The notes beneath the pieces are model-generated. The model had not been told where the DNA came from, searched no databases, and was given only the letters and a program-made list of their open reading frames with translations. Positions 40,773-49,961 of a stretch of 64,000 nt of DNA are shown here, one piece after another (position 1 is the stretch's first letter; each line of letters starts with the position of its first letter). The DNA is taken from assembly GCA_017519405.1 (NCBI GenBank), contig JAFWSH010000014.1, positions 62,001 to 126,000 on the forward strand. Direction: 5' to 3'. A program made the position numbers and the translations under genes. Source of the DNA: Clostridia bacterium. GTDB taxonomy: Bacteria; Bacillota; Clostridia; Christensenellales; Aristaeellaceae.

Positions 40773-40922
40773 CAGCGGACTGCTTGATTTGGATGGCGAA
40801 TCAGGTTCTTTTTAATACCGCATTGTCCATATGGAAATATTGCGGGTGATTTAGTACGCACATTTTGATGTTTTTTCTGATGAACCGCCCCGGGATCCGG
40901 GCGGGTTGTCATCACAGGATGC
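40773..40922. other. AT-rich intergenic gap before the GTPase-tubulin cluster
   Basis: No gene is visible. The gap contains AT-rich stretches and a GC hairpin near 40886-40908. No convincing plus-strand promoter for the cluster was found, which fits loss of the original 5' end of the first cluster gene. Confidence 0.5.
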
Positions 40923-43751
40923 ATGCGGCGAGTGAATCGGTATTCACCGGCAAATCCCGGTTTGCACGACAGGAAGCCCTGTTCTGTTTGTCTGTGTGAT
41001 GCAGCCGGGAAGAAACGCGGTGTTGGTGCAGGAACTGCCTGGCGCCAGGCCGGCTGGGGGGCTGGACTGCTGCTTGGCCAGCGAAGAACGGTTCCGGCTG
41101 TGACGATGGCCGGCAACGGCGAGGACAGCTACTCTTACACCTATACCCCCCGGGATCTGTTTGGCACAGACCTGATGGACGGAGACCAGATCGTTTACCA
41201 GGCCCGGCTCACTGGCGTGGGTATGGACAAGACCACGGAGCCGTTGAGTGTGACGGTGGAAAACCTGGCTCCGGCGAACACAAAGGGGATTCAGACCAAG
41301 AACAACCCCTTCCTGAACCTGGTGACTCACGATCCCTTCACCGCTACTTATGAAGACGAAAAAGAGGATCTTACCCTCGATCTGAGCGGCTATTTCAACG
41401 AACCGGACGGTGAGGAAATCACCTATACGGCGAAGGAGACTGGCAACGCCAAGCTCTTTGGCGAATTGACCATCGACGAGGATCGCCACACCCTCAGGGC
41501 TGTCACCAAAGACCAGACCACGGATGCCAAGCAGGAGAGCACCATCCATATCACCGCCAAAGACCCGGAGGGGAAAGAAGCAACGCTGGACATTCCTGCC
41601 TCCCTCACAGTGCAGCGTGAGGTGGTCAAGAAAAACTACACGGTGAAAGTCAGTGCCGACACCAATCAGGTGAAGCCCAACGGGAACATCAAATTCACCG
41701 CGAAGCTCTATGACCAGAACGACAAGGAAGTGACAGACAGCAGCAAACTGGCCTGGGTCAATATGGGTACACTGTCCACCACCATGAACTATGAACAGGA
41801 GAACAGGCAGCCCGAAACCCGGGAACTGAAATGGCAGCTGGAAGGCACAGCGTGGACCTGCGAATACGGTTTTCCTGCCAATTCCGGCACGCTGACCATC
41901 AGCGGCTGGAAGCCGGTGATCCAGAACATCCAGATCGGCACAAACGACTACCCCAAGACTTTCAGCACCGACAGCAGCACGCCGAGACTGAAGGAAGGCG
42001 CGGCTGTGCCGGCGTTCACGGACATCCGGCTCCATGATCCCATCACAGGGGAGACAGAGACAGACTACGAGACATATACGGCGGACTGGGATACCACTGT
42101 AAACCTTGCAGAACTGGTGGAGGAGCCCGACGGTGAGGCGCTGTCCTTCCATCTGACGGAGCCCGCCAGCGGGAAGAACGAGGTTGTCACAGCTGTGGTG
42201 GATCAGACGACCGGCAAACTGACGCTGAGCACCAGAGGGGTTGACAAGACTGGCGGAACCACGGTGAACGTGGAAGCCCGGGATCCGGAGAAGAAGTCCT
42301 ACATTTTCTCCATCCCTGTGGAGGTTACCAATGTCAGGGACACCATGGGAGGGTGGCACCTGTCTGCGTCCCTCACAGAACAAAACGGCAAGGCACACCC
42401 CGACGGGACAGCCCTGAACCAGGGAAGCATCTATAACCTGGTCCTCACGCTGCAGGATTCCGAAGACAATGAAATCAGGAACTACGACAAGCTGACGCAG
42501 CTGGTGAATTGCCTGAACGACAGCGGGCTGACCTTCCAGTTCAAGGCGGATAACGCAACACAGGCCGAACCCGTGGAACTGACCTGGAACAAGGAGAACG
42601 GCAAACTGACGGCGGAGTTCACCACGGGACAGAACAAGGGCGAATACAGCCTGGCGGGGAATGCCACGCTCCAGGGCGGCGACATCGAGTTCTCCCTGCA
42701 GGCGCCCTTCACTTGCAAGCTGGAGAATCTGCCCCCCACGCTGAACACTGAGACCTTCGAGGAGAAGGGATATGGCGAGACAGCCCAGCTGGAGATTGAA
42801 CCGCTGCTCTGGCGCCGCAAGAACGACAGCGTGACGGAGATCGACCTGAAGGACCTCTTTACCGACGGCCCCAAGGATCCGCTGCAGTACTATGCCGTCC
42901 GTCTCAGCGACCTGCTGGCGGCCGAGAAGGAGAAGGCGGCGGCCGGTGCCCAGGAGGGCACAACGATCCCCGAGCCTGCAAGGCCGGAGAACGCCGAGGA
43001 GATGGGTCAGCGCTGGGGCAGCCTGGTGGGCAGCAAGGGGACTTTGCCCGCTTCCGCCATGATGGCGCTGGTGACAGGGGAGAATGATCCGGCGGACGAA
43101 CCCGGGCACATTCTGAAGATCGACAACACCGCCGAAGGCAGCGGCGACCACGCTTACGTGCTGGTGGCTGAGGACCGGGACGGACAGAAAGCCTATGCCA
43201 TCTACGACCAGCATGTCATCAGCCAGAAGACGGAGGTCCTCCGGTTGCTCATGTGGATCGGCCTGGGCATTCTCGTCCTCATTATCCTGCAGCAGCTGTT
43301 CTACTGGGTTTTCTACCGCGCCGCCTGGAAGAACAGCCACGGCACAGTGACCACTGTGGTGAACGGCCACAGCACGAACCATACCACCAACTTCAGGCGC
43401 AGCGGCAAGGGTGAGATGAGGCTGTCCGACCTGCAGGTGACGGTGGGATGTGACCAGGCTATGGCCACTGCACTGAAAAAGGATATTGAAGGCTACAAAC
43501 TCCGCCCCGGCAGAAACAACAACGTCATCGTGCGCAGAACCAAAGCGCCCGGCGCCAACTTCACGGTGGCTGTAAATGGGGCGGATATGGGCAGACACAA
43601 GAAGATGAACTGGCCTGCCGGCGGCGTCCTGACCATCAAAGGCACTGCCGCTCAGCCCGGGAAGAGCGTGGATGTCAGGCGGGTCAACATGCCGCAGGGC
43701 GCCGCGCCCAGACCTGCAGCCGCGCCCAGAGCCAACGCCCCCAGGGTGTGA
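40923..43751 (+). CDS. Cluster gene A: single-pass ectodomain protein, apparently 5'-truncated
   Basis: The frame spans up to 942 aa. From about residue 60 it holds tandem beta-rich Ig/cadherin-like units (EEDGEEITYTAKE-like and EPDGEALSFHLTEPA motifs, DxDG-type loops). One transmembrane helix follows near residue 775 (LRLLMWIGLGILVLIILQQL), then a cytoplasmic basic tail with a second small beta domain. It is paralogous to the last cluster gene at 58714: shared layout, a shared LRL-helix anchor and similar C-terminal domain. That paralogue has a signal peptide and about 300 more N-terminal residues, which are missing here. The first 60 residues read as random sequence with no export signal. 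The gene may thus be inactive or have lost its start to recombination. Function unknown. Confidence 0.6.
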   Translation: MRRVNRYSPANPGLHDRKPCSVCLCDAAGKKRGVGAGTAWRQAGWGAGLLLGQRRTVPAVTMAGNGEDSYSYTYTPRDLFGTDLMDGDQIVYQARLTGVGMDKTTEPLSVTVENLAPANTKGIQTKNNPFLNLVTHDPFTATYEDEKEDLTLDLSGYFNEPDGEEITYTAKETGNAKLFGELTIDEDRHTLRAVTKDQTTDAKQESTIHITAKDPEGKEATLDIPASLTVQREVVKKNYTVKVSADTNQVKPNGNIKFTAKLYDQNDKEVTDSSKLAWVNMGTLSTTMNYEQENRQPETRELKWQLEGTAWTCEYGFPANSGTLTISGWKPVIQNIQIGTNDYPKTFSTDSSTPRLKEGAAVPAFTDIRLHDPITGETETDYETYTADWDTTVNLAELVEEPDGEALSFHLTEPASGKNEVVTAVVDQTTGKLTLSTRGVDKTGGTTVNVEARDPEKKSYIFSIPVEVTNVRDTMGGWHLSASLTEQNGKAHPDGTALNQGSIYNLVLTLQDSEDNEIRNYDKLTQLVNCLNDSGLTFQFKADNATQAEPVELTWNKENGKLTAEFTTGQNKGEYSLAGNATLQGGDIEFSLQAPFTCKLENLPPTLNTETFEEKGYGETAQLEIEPLLWRRKNDSVTEIDLKDLFTDGPKDPLQYYAVRLSDLLAAEKEKAAAGAQEGTTIPEPARPENAEEMGQRWGSLVGSKGTLPASAMMALVTGENDPADEPGHILKIDNTAEGSGDHAYVLVAEDRDGQKAYAIYDQHVISQKTEVLRLLMWIGLGILVLIILQQLFYWVFYRAAWKNSHGTVTTVVNGHSTNHTTNFRRSGKGEMRLSDLQVTVGCDQAMATALKKDIEGYKLRPGRNNNVIVRRTKAPGANFTVAVNGADMGRHKKMNWPAGGVLTIKGTAAQPGKSVDVRRVNMPQGAAPRPAAAPRANAPRV

Positions 43752-43757
43752 GCATCC

Positions 43758-43792
43758 GGCTGTCACCCCGGCGCTGTGCCGGGGTGACAGCC
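43758..43792 (+). other. Perfect 15-bp hairpin between cluster genes A and B
   Basis: GGCTGTCACCCCGGC (43758-43772) pairs fully with 43778-43792 around a 5-base loop. No T tract follows, so it is more likely an RNA processing or stability element than a terminator. Confidence 0.75.
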
Positions 43793-43852
43793 GCCCACAA
43801 ACTTGTACCCAATGTGCCATCAGGCATATGAAAATGGAAGGGAGAATGAACC

Positions 43853-46800
43853 ATGCCAAGAGTCGACAAACTCAATGCGCCACTGTTGGTGGTGGGCCTG
43901 GGAGGCACCGGCGCGGACGGACTGCTACGTGTCAAGAGCCTTTTCCAGCAGCGCCTGAACCCGGAGATCATCGGCGGAGAAGAACAGGATCATCCGCCCC
44001 GCACGGCGTTCCTGGAAATCGACACCGACTCCACTGTGCTCAGAAAGCGCTACCAGGGTGTTCGGATCAATCAGAACACCGAGTGGTTCAGCATGCACTG
44101 TGACATGAATCACATTCTGGGTGATGCCAACGGCACACGGGTCCCCATGTATTGCAGGGACTGGCTGAGCCCGGTCTTCTACACGGATCCGCAGATGAGA
44201 AGTGCGGCAATCGAGGGCGCCGGTACCTACCGCCAGCTCTCCCGCTTGATGCTCTTCAACAAGGCGGATGATCTGCACACAAAGCTTTCTGCCACGCTGC
44301 ACCAGCTTGCTGCATGCCCTCAGGGCGCGCCTGTTGGCGAACGGAACGTCAACGTGGTGGTGATCACGGGCTTCAGCGGCGGCACGGGCTCGGGCGCTTT
44401 CCTGGACTTTGCCTATCTGCTGCGCCATGCAGCGGAGCAGCAGAATATCAGCTACACCCTGGAGCTGTACGTGGTGATGCCGGACATCTTTGTCAACAAG
44501 CTGGCCACCGGCGACGGGAAAAAGCGGATACAGTATGAGGCAAACGGGTTCGCGGCGTTGAAGGAACTGGATTACTGGATGGACTACGACAGCCGGCGGG
44601 AGCCCAATGTCCCCGACGAAGCTTTCACCGTGCAGTACAGCGACAGCCTTGTGGTGTCCTGGAACAGCAAGCCCTTTGATGATGTCACGCTGTTGTGCGG
44701 TTCCAACGTGGAGGGCACCATTCTCCAGAATTCCTACGACATTGCCCTGGACGCGGTGGCCCAGATGCTGCTGTTCATCATGGCGGATGAGTCTCAGCGT
44801 ACCGGAACCGATGTGGTGATCAGCAACGGCGCCGATAACTCCACAGCGGATGACACCTACACCTTCCAGTCTGCCAAGAGCAACGAGCATGCCTTTATCC
44901 GTGCGGTGCCCCGGGACTTCCCCCATCTGTATGGCTACCGCTCCATTGGTGCCTTCAGCAATCTGTCCGAGCAGCACAACAAGGTGGTCATCGAGACCAG
45001 CACCCTGCTGACGGATCTTACGGCGTTCTTCCAGAAGCCGGGCCGGATGCCGGTGATGGAGGGCAAGGACCCGGAGGAATTTGCTGAGCCCTTCAGGACC
45101 AAGATCAGCGATCTGATGGCGGCTTTTGTTGCCCAGACGCCCTACCCGGCAGAGGTCACCGACGGTCTGGCACCCTATGACATGCAGTCCCTGCGGAACC
45201 AGGATGAGGAGCTGGCCCCCCACAAGGTGCAGCTGCCCAAATGGATCAAGGACACCATCACGGAGAAGCCCAAGTGGGTGGAAGCCATTCAGGCGGATCT
45301 GCTGGACTTCTTCAAGCGGACGGCGGCGGAATACGTCCGCAACCGGGGGCCCCAGGCGCTGGAGGTTATGCTGTCCGACACAGACCACGGCTTCCTCCGC
45401 TGGCTCCAGGATCGGGCAGAGATGTACAGCGGCGAGAAGAGCCAGTACGCGAATGCCTACAATGCGGCTCTGCAGAACGCTTCCCAGCGTTTTGTGGATT
45501 TCAAGGGACAGAGCGGCATCATGGGTCTGCTGAGGCAGTCGGGTCTGTTCCGGGATTACCTGGGCTTCCTGAAGCAGGCCTTTGAGTCCTACCAGTATCA
45601 GGTGTTCTATGCGGCTGCGGAGGAGGCAGTCCGGGCCGTCCGGACCACCGTTGCCACCCAGGTGCTGGAGGGGAGCCTGGCTCAAACGATCCGTGCCCTG
45701 AAGGAGCTGGAACAGGAATACACGCAGCTGTCTGCCGACATGCCCCAGAGCACGGCCATCCCGGGCCGCATGGAGAGCATCCGCAAGGATATCAGCCACG
45801 CCTATACCGATGAGCACCTCCAGGAGCAGCTGAGGACGGACGCGCTGACGCAGATCTCGGAGATTGCCGTTATGGAGGGCCTGGATCACGAGACGGCGGT
45901 GGAGGAACTGCACGACAGGTTCACCACAGTCCTCAACCGGGCTTTCTTCACCATCAACAACGCCACGCTGCAGGACGAGCTGGCCGGCATCGCGACCGGC
46001 ACCGTTCAGAACTACGCTGCCACCACGATTGCCCCCAACCTTGAGATCGGCGCACAGGTGCTCTTTGCCAACCACACGGATTATCATGTGACCAAGGGCA
46101 ATACCGCCTTCATCTCCTTTGTTAGTGTGCCCCGGAATCAGACGGACGTGAAGCAGGGCATCCGGAACTACATCACCCAGAACGACAAGTACAGCGGGTC
46201 TGTCTTCAAAAACAGTCTGGTGGACGACCAGGTGTTCTGGCTGAATGTGGCGGCGGGTCTGCCGCTGTGCGCCTACCGTTTCCTGGCGGAGTATGAGCGG
46301 GTGTATGAACAGAACAAGGAACGGCCCGGCCTGCATCTGATGCTGGCAGATGACGCCATGCTGGTGCGGCGGAACGAGCGCCGCAGCATCAAGAACGACT
46401 GGACGCTGCTGCCCAGCCCCAACCCCTTCAGAATCCTCCACACTGGCAGCCAGCCCGTGGCACCTGAGCTGCAAACCGCCTGGGCGGCTACGGAACACTG
46501 CCTGTCGGAGATTGAGAAGAGCGGCACCATCGCCATGGATCTCAGCGACCCTGCCAAGCCCAAGTGCAGCATTCATATCTACATGGATGGCGGCAGGATG
46601 ATGGGCGTGGACAAAATGACCGCAAAGGTGTCGGAAGCCATCCAGAGCACCTCCTCCCCCGAGGACTGCCTGACAAAGCTGGAAGCCATCAGGACCGATC
46701 ATACGGTCTGCAAGACTTACCAGATCATGGATCCGCACCAGACAGACCAGCCCCAGGCCAATCACCAGATTGCCATCTTTGCCGGGAAGCTCGGCCTGGA

Positions 46801-47452
46801 CACCCAGGTTGCCGACCAGAAGGAGCAGGCGTTCCGGGAGCTGTCCTACTGGATTCTGTCCCGCAGACCCGAGCTGATCCAGGTGCTGACCAGACAGGTG
46901 GAGCTGGACGGTGTCCTCAACGCGGCAATCCGCAAGGAGCAGGAGGAAATCGCAAAGCGCAGGAAACTGGCTGAGGCCATCCGGACGGTGGCGGAGATGT
47001 ATCTGTTTGAGCGGCTCTCGAACCAGCGCATCAACATCCTGTACCTGAACGACCGGGATGAGCTGGAGACGGCGGGCCAGAGGAATGTCCTCTTTGACCG
47101 GGAGAAGTACTGGGCTCACGAGGAATTCTGGGCCAATTACATTCCGCTGGTGATCCGCATGGTGGAGTGGTACGCCGAGCAGGACCGTACCCTGGAACCC
47201 TTCAGAAGCATCGAGGCCAAGGTGAAGGAGCTGTTCGAACAGGCGAAGAACCTGGAGGACACCCCGGCGGACAACGCCAAGGCCAAAGCGCTGTTGGAGC
47301 GCACGGCGGCGCTGGTCAAGGACATGGAGGACAGGGTCATCGACTTCAAGGTTAACCAGAAGGAACTGCCCAAGGAAGCCTACGACAAAGCGCTCTTTAT
47401 CATGAATGAGATGATCAAGACGTATCGCGGCCTGGGCACAATCTTCATGTAA
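43853..47452 (+). CDS. Cluster gene B: tubulin/FtsZ-like GTPase (Tubulin_2-type)
   Basis: This 1199-aa protein begins with a Rossmann-type nucleotide-binding segment, LLVVGLGGTGADGLLRVK (residues 11-28), and carries the tubulin signature GFSGGTGSGAF at residues 173-183 (GGTGSG). Both are hallmarks of the bacterial tubulin-like superfamily (Tubulin_2), whose members are predicted to polymerise with GTP. The remaining 1000 residues are largely helical and unassigned, with probable coiled coils near the C-terminus (AEQDRTLEPFRSIEAKVKEL). AAGGGAG precedes the ATG. It lies between the ectodomain gene and gene C, in a cluster with a second GTPase, suggesting a GTP-driven cytoplasmic scaffold. The link to defence is inference. 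Confidence 0.82.
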   Translation: MPRVDKLNAPLLVVGLGGTGADGLLRVKSLFQQRLNPEIIGGEEQDHPPRTAFLEIDTDSTVLRKRYQGVRINQNTEWFSMHCDMNHILGDANGTRVPMYCRDWLSPVFYTDPQMRSAAIEGAGTYRQLSRLMLFNKADDLHTKLSATLHQLAACPQGAPVGERNVNVVVITGFSGGTGSGAFLDFAYLLRHAAEQQNISYTLELYVVMPDIFVNKLATGDGKKRIQYEANGFAALKELDYWMDYDSRREPNVPDEAFTVQYSDSLVVSWNSKPFDDVTLLCGSNVEGTILQNSYDIALDAVAQMLLFIMADESQRTGTDVVISNGADNSTADDTYTFQSAKSNEHAFIRAVPRDFPHLYGYRSIGAFSNLSEQHNKVVIETSTLLTDLTAFFQKPGRMPVMEGKDPEEFAEPFRTKISDLMAAFVAQTPYPAEVTDGLAPYDMQSLRNQDEELAPHKVQLPKWIKDTITEKPKWVEAIQADLLDFFKRTAAEYVRNRGPQALEVMLSDTDHGFLRWLQDRAEMYSGEKSQYANAYNAALQNASQRFVDFKGQSGIMGLLRQSGLFRDYLGFLKQAFESYQYQVFYAAAEEAVRAVRTTVATQVLEGSLAQTIRALKELEQEYTQLSADMPQSTAIPGRMESIRKDISHAYTDEHLQEQLRTDALTQISEIAVMEGLDHETAVEELHDRFTTVLNRAFFTINNATLQDELAGIATGTVQNYAATTIAPNLEIGAQVLFANHTDYHVTKGNTAFISFVSVPRNQTDVKQGIRNYITQNDKYSGSVFKNSLVDDQVFWLNVAAGLPLCAYRFLAEYERVYEQNKERPGLHLMLADDAMLVRRNERRSIKNDWTLLPSPNPFRILHTGSQPVAPELQTAWAATEHCLSEIEKSGTIAMDLSDPAKPKCSIHIYMDGGRMMGVDKMTAKVSEAIQSTSSPEDCLTKLEAIRTDHTVCKTYQIMDPHQTDQPQANHQIAIFAGKLGLDTQVADQKEQAFRELSYWILSRRPELIQVLTRQVELDGVLNAAIRKEQEEIAKRRKLAEAIRTVAEMYLFERLSNQRINILYLNDRDELETAGQRNVLFDREKYWAHEEFWANYIPLVIRMVEWYAEQDRTLEPFRSIEAKVKELFEQAKNLEDTPADNAKAKALLERTAALVKDMEDRVIDFKVNQKELPKEAYDKALFIMNEMIKTYRGLGTIFM

Positions 47453-47491
47453 GCTGACCGGAATCGTGTCCGCGTAGAGCGAGACATACAC

Positions 47492-47528
47492 GGATCCCGG
47501 CTGCACGGCATACCGGCAGCCGGGATCC
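47492..47528 (+). other. Perfect 13-bp hairpin between cluster genes B and C
   Basis: GGATCCCGGCTGC (47492-47504) pairs with 47516-47528, and the stem extends by CGG/CCG past a single bulged A. As with the hairpin at 43758, no T tract follows. Confidence 0.75.
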
Positions 47529-47548
47529 AATCCTGAGGAGGCACGGAT

Positions 47549-49924
47549 ATGGGAATGATTCAGGTTGCAGGGGCGTGCAAAAAAACGGTGTTCAGGAAAA
47601 TCCAGACGCATGTGGAGGAGAAACTGAACCAGACGGAGCGCAAGTCCATCAGCTTCAGGATGATGGATGAGCTCAGCGTGAGCACCCGGCTGCTGATTCA
47701 GGAGCTGATTAACCAAGCGGTTGCGGTGCAGGACACCGAACGCAGACTCGACCTGATCATGGTATGCGATGCCGAGGGGCTTGCCGGCAGGGGAACTGAG
47801 GATGTGATCAATCTGATTGAGAAAATCAGGAACCCTGACCTCGGCCTTTTCCATGTCTCCGTCACACTGATCTGGATGACCGGCGAATACCAGGAGGGGA
47901 GCAGCAAGGCACGGAATGCGAGCCTGGAGAAGCTGGCCCGGAATCAGTCCATCGCCCGTGTGGTGATGCTGACAGACCGATGCTCCAACCTGGCGTCCTC
48001 TGATGAGAACCTGCGGATCCAGGCTGCCGCCCTCGTGATCAGCGCTTATCCCCACCTGACAGCCACCCAGTTTGAGCCGGGACTGTACACCGTGGGCGTG
48101 GGCAGTCAGGAGATCACGCAGGAGAACGTGGCGGATTACGCCAGATCAAAAGCCGCCGAAGCCATTATGAGAAGGAGCCTGACCCTCAAAAACAAGCCTG
48201 AGATGGAGATGCTCTGCGCACGGGCCTTTGACACAGACGACCGTGCCATGAGCCTCAAGGAGCATGTACAGGAGATCGTAGCGTCGGTGTGCGTGACCAA
48301 TTTCTGCTACATCAGCGGAGAGGGTGAGCACCACTCCGGGGCGGAGAAGAATCCCCAGATGGATGTCCTGCTGCAGGATAAAGTGGACGCGTGGTCCCGG
48401 AAGATGAAAGTGCTGATGGCGCGGATGCTTTATCCGGAGGACGCGCGGGACTTTTTCAAGAGCGATGAAGCCAGCCAGTTTGAGATGATGCTCAGCGGAA
48501 TCCGTGCCGAATTCGGAGGCGGATTCAACGCCGCCCTGCGTTTCCCGTTATTTGGGGAGGGCAAAAAAGCTGGCCTGGCATACCAACAGTTCATGAGCGA
48601 ACGGCAGCGGAATGTGGCTGCATGTGTGGAGGAGCTTTGCCGCAGGTGGCGGGCAACCCGCAGTAACCTGGAGGAGTATGCAAGACAGCTGATCGCCAGA
48701 CGGGACACGCTGCTGAGCACATACCAGTGTGAACCTGCCTTCGCTGACCGCTGTGAACGGCTCGCCCAGACATATATGAAGGACATCCGGGACCGTATTG
48801 TCTCAAGAATCACGCCAGACCAGAACGATCTGATTTCATGGATTGACGAGCAGGAGGATGGCGACGGCCGCCTGAACGATACGGTGATCCGGAAGCTTCT
48901 GGACTGGGTTCAGGAGCAGGTGATGACTGAGTCCCACACCAGTTTGTTCAGCGATATGGCAGCCTGGGATCTTTCACAGATCAACAGCCGGGTGCTGTCG
49001 CCCATCGGCAATGAGGCGCGGGTCAGCCTGGCCTGCCGCAGGCATGCCGAGATGCCTGCCAGCCGGACCGTCTGCTGCTTCCTGCCGGCTTTCCTGCCGG
49101 ATCTGGCCAACAGAAACATCCAGATGTTGGGGACGGAACCCAGGATGATTCGGGTGAACAACCAGAATTACAGGAATATCGAGGCAGTGGCCCTGGTCTG
49201 GCTGGCCGCATCACAGGACATGGAGAAAGAGGCAAAAAACCTCACAGCCTTCGCGCCGGATATGGACGATGACAACCCGGCTGTACACAGGAACGCTGAG
49301 CAGCAACCGGATGTCCTGCAGGACGAGAAACCGGAGGAGCAGGAGCCTGCCGGGAAGAGCGGGCAGGACCAGGGGAAGACAGCCCGGAGCCCTTGGGGGC
49401 TTCAGATCAGCGGCCAGACGGTTTCCATCAACTGGCCGGACAGAACAATAAAGGAAGTCAATATCCAGCTGGACGGAAAAAAAGTTGCCACCATCCGGTT
49501 TGAAGCGATGGATTACAGCAAAGAGATTCCGCAGGCGGGCACGCCGGGGAAACACACCCTGCGAATCATCAACCCGGACAACGGAGGAGTGCTGGATGCT
49601 GTCGAGTTTTCCGGCAAAAAGGACATCCTCCAGTACGGCAAGAGAAAGACAAAGACCGTCAGTTTGAGCCAGGACGCCGTGCTGGAGACCTATGAGTTGT
49701 ATGTCTATGATGTTGTGCCGGGAGACGGCGCCGGCGGCCAGGGGACACCTCCGCCCTTTGACAGACTCCTGATGCAGCATGGGCGTGACGCGGTAGCGCT
49801 GGGCAACCCCAAGAAAATCGGGCGTGCGCCATATACCTGGTTTGTGGCGGAGATCGCAGAGGTGCCCTATGAGCTGTCGGTGACGGAGGAACTGCTGTCC
49901 AACTATGAGATTATCAGGGTCTGA
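47549..49924 (+). CDS. Cluster gene C: large cytoplasmic partner of the tubulin-like protein
   Basis: This 791-aa soluble protein has no signal peptide. Residues 1-220 look like a Rossmann-like fold (LDLIMVCDAEGLAGRGTEDV, LFHVSVTLIWMTGEYQEGSS, ARVVMLTDRCSNLASSDENL). A long helical middle follows, and a proline/acidic linker near residue 590. The C-terminal 190 residues are beta-rich (QISGQTVSINWPDRTIKEVN, ISTELYVYDV-like). I do not recognise a family. GAGGAGG precedes the ATG. Its position between the tubulin-like gene and the GTPase gene, and its size, suggest it is a cytosolic subunit of the same complex. Confidence 0.65.
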   Translation: MGMIQVAGACKKTVFRKIQTHVEEKLNQTERKSISFRMMDELSVSTRLLIQELINQAVAVQDTERRLDLIMVCDAEGLAGRGTEDVINLIEKIRNPDLGLFHVSVTLIWMTGEYQEGSSKARNASLEKLARNQSIARVVMLTDRCSNLASSDENLRIQAAALVISAYPHLTATQFEPGLYTVGVGSQEITQENVADYARSKAAEAIMRRSLTLKNKPEMEMLCARAFDTDDRAMSLKEHVQEIVASVCVTNFCYISGEGEHHSGAEKNPQMDVLLQDKVDAWSRKMKVLMARMLYPEDARDFFKSDEASQFEMMLSGIRAEFGGGFNAALRFPLFGEGKKAGLAYQQFMSERQRNVAACVEELCRRWRATRSNLEEYARQLIARRDTLLSTYQCEPAFADRCERLAQTYMKDIRDRIVSRITPDQNDLISWIDEQEDGDGRLNDTVIRKLLDWVQEQVMTESHTSLFSDMAAWDLSQINSRVLSPIGNEARVSLACRRHAEMPASRTVCCFLPAFLPDLANRNIQMLGTEPRMIRVNNQNYRNIEAVALVWLAASQDMEKEAKNLTAFAPDMDDDNPAVHRNAEQQPDVLQDEKPEEQEPAGKSGQDQGKTARSPWGLQISGQTVSINWPDRTIKEVNIQLDGKKVATIRFEAMDYSKEIPQAGTPGKHTLRIINPDNGGVLDAVEFSGKKDILQYGKRKTKTVSLSQDAVLETYELYVYDVVPGDGAGGQGTPPPFDRLLMQHGRDAVALGNPKKIGRAPYTWFVAEIAEVPYELSVTEELLSNYEIIRV

Positions 49925-49961
49925 CCATGGCGGCAGACCTTCAGCGAGAGAGGTAGAGATT

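Noticed and set aside
43925-48055. Minus-strand open frame of 1376 codons
   Set aside because: Antisense shadow of the tubulin-like gene and gene C. It spans the intergenic hairpin, has no plausible start and shows no motifs, while the plus frames carry clear signatures.
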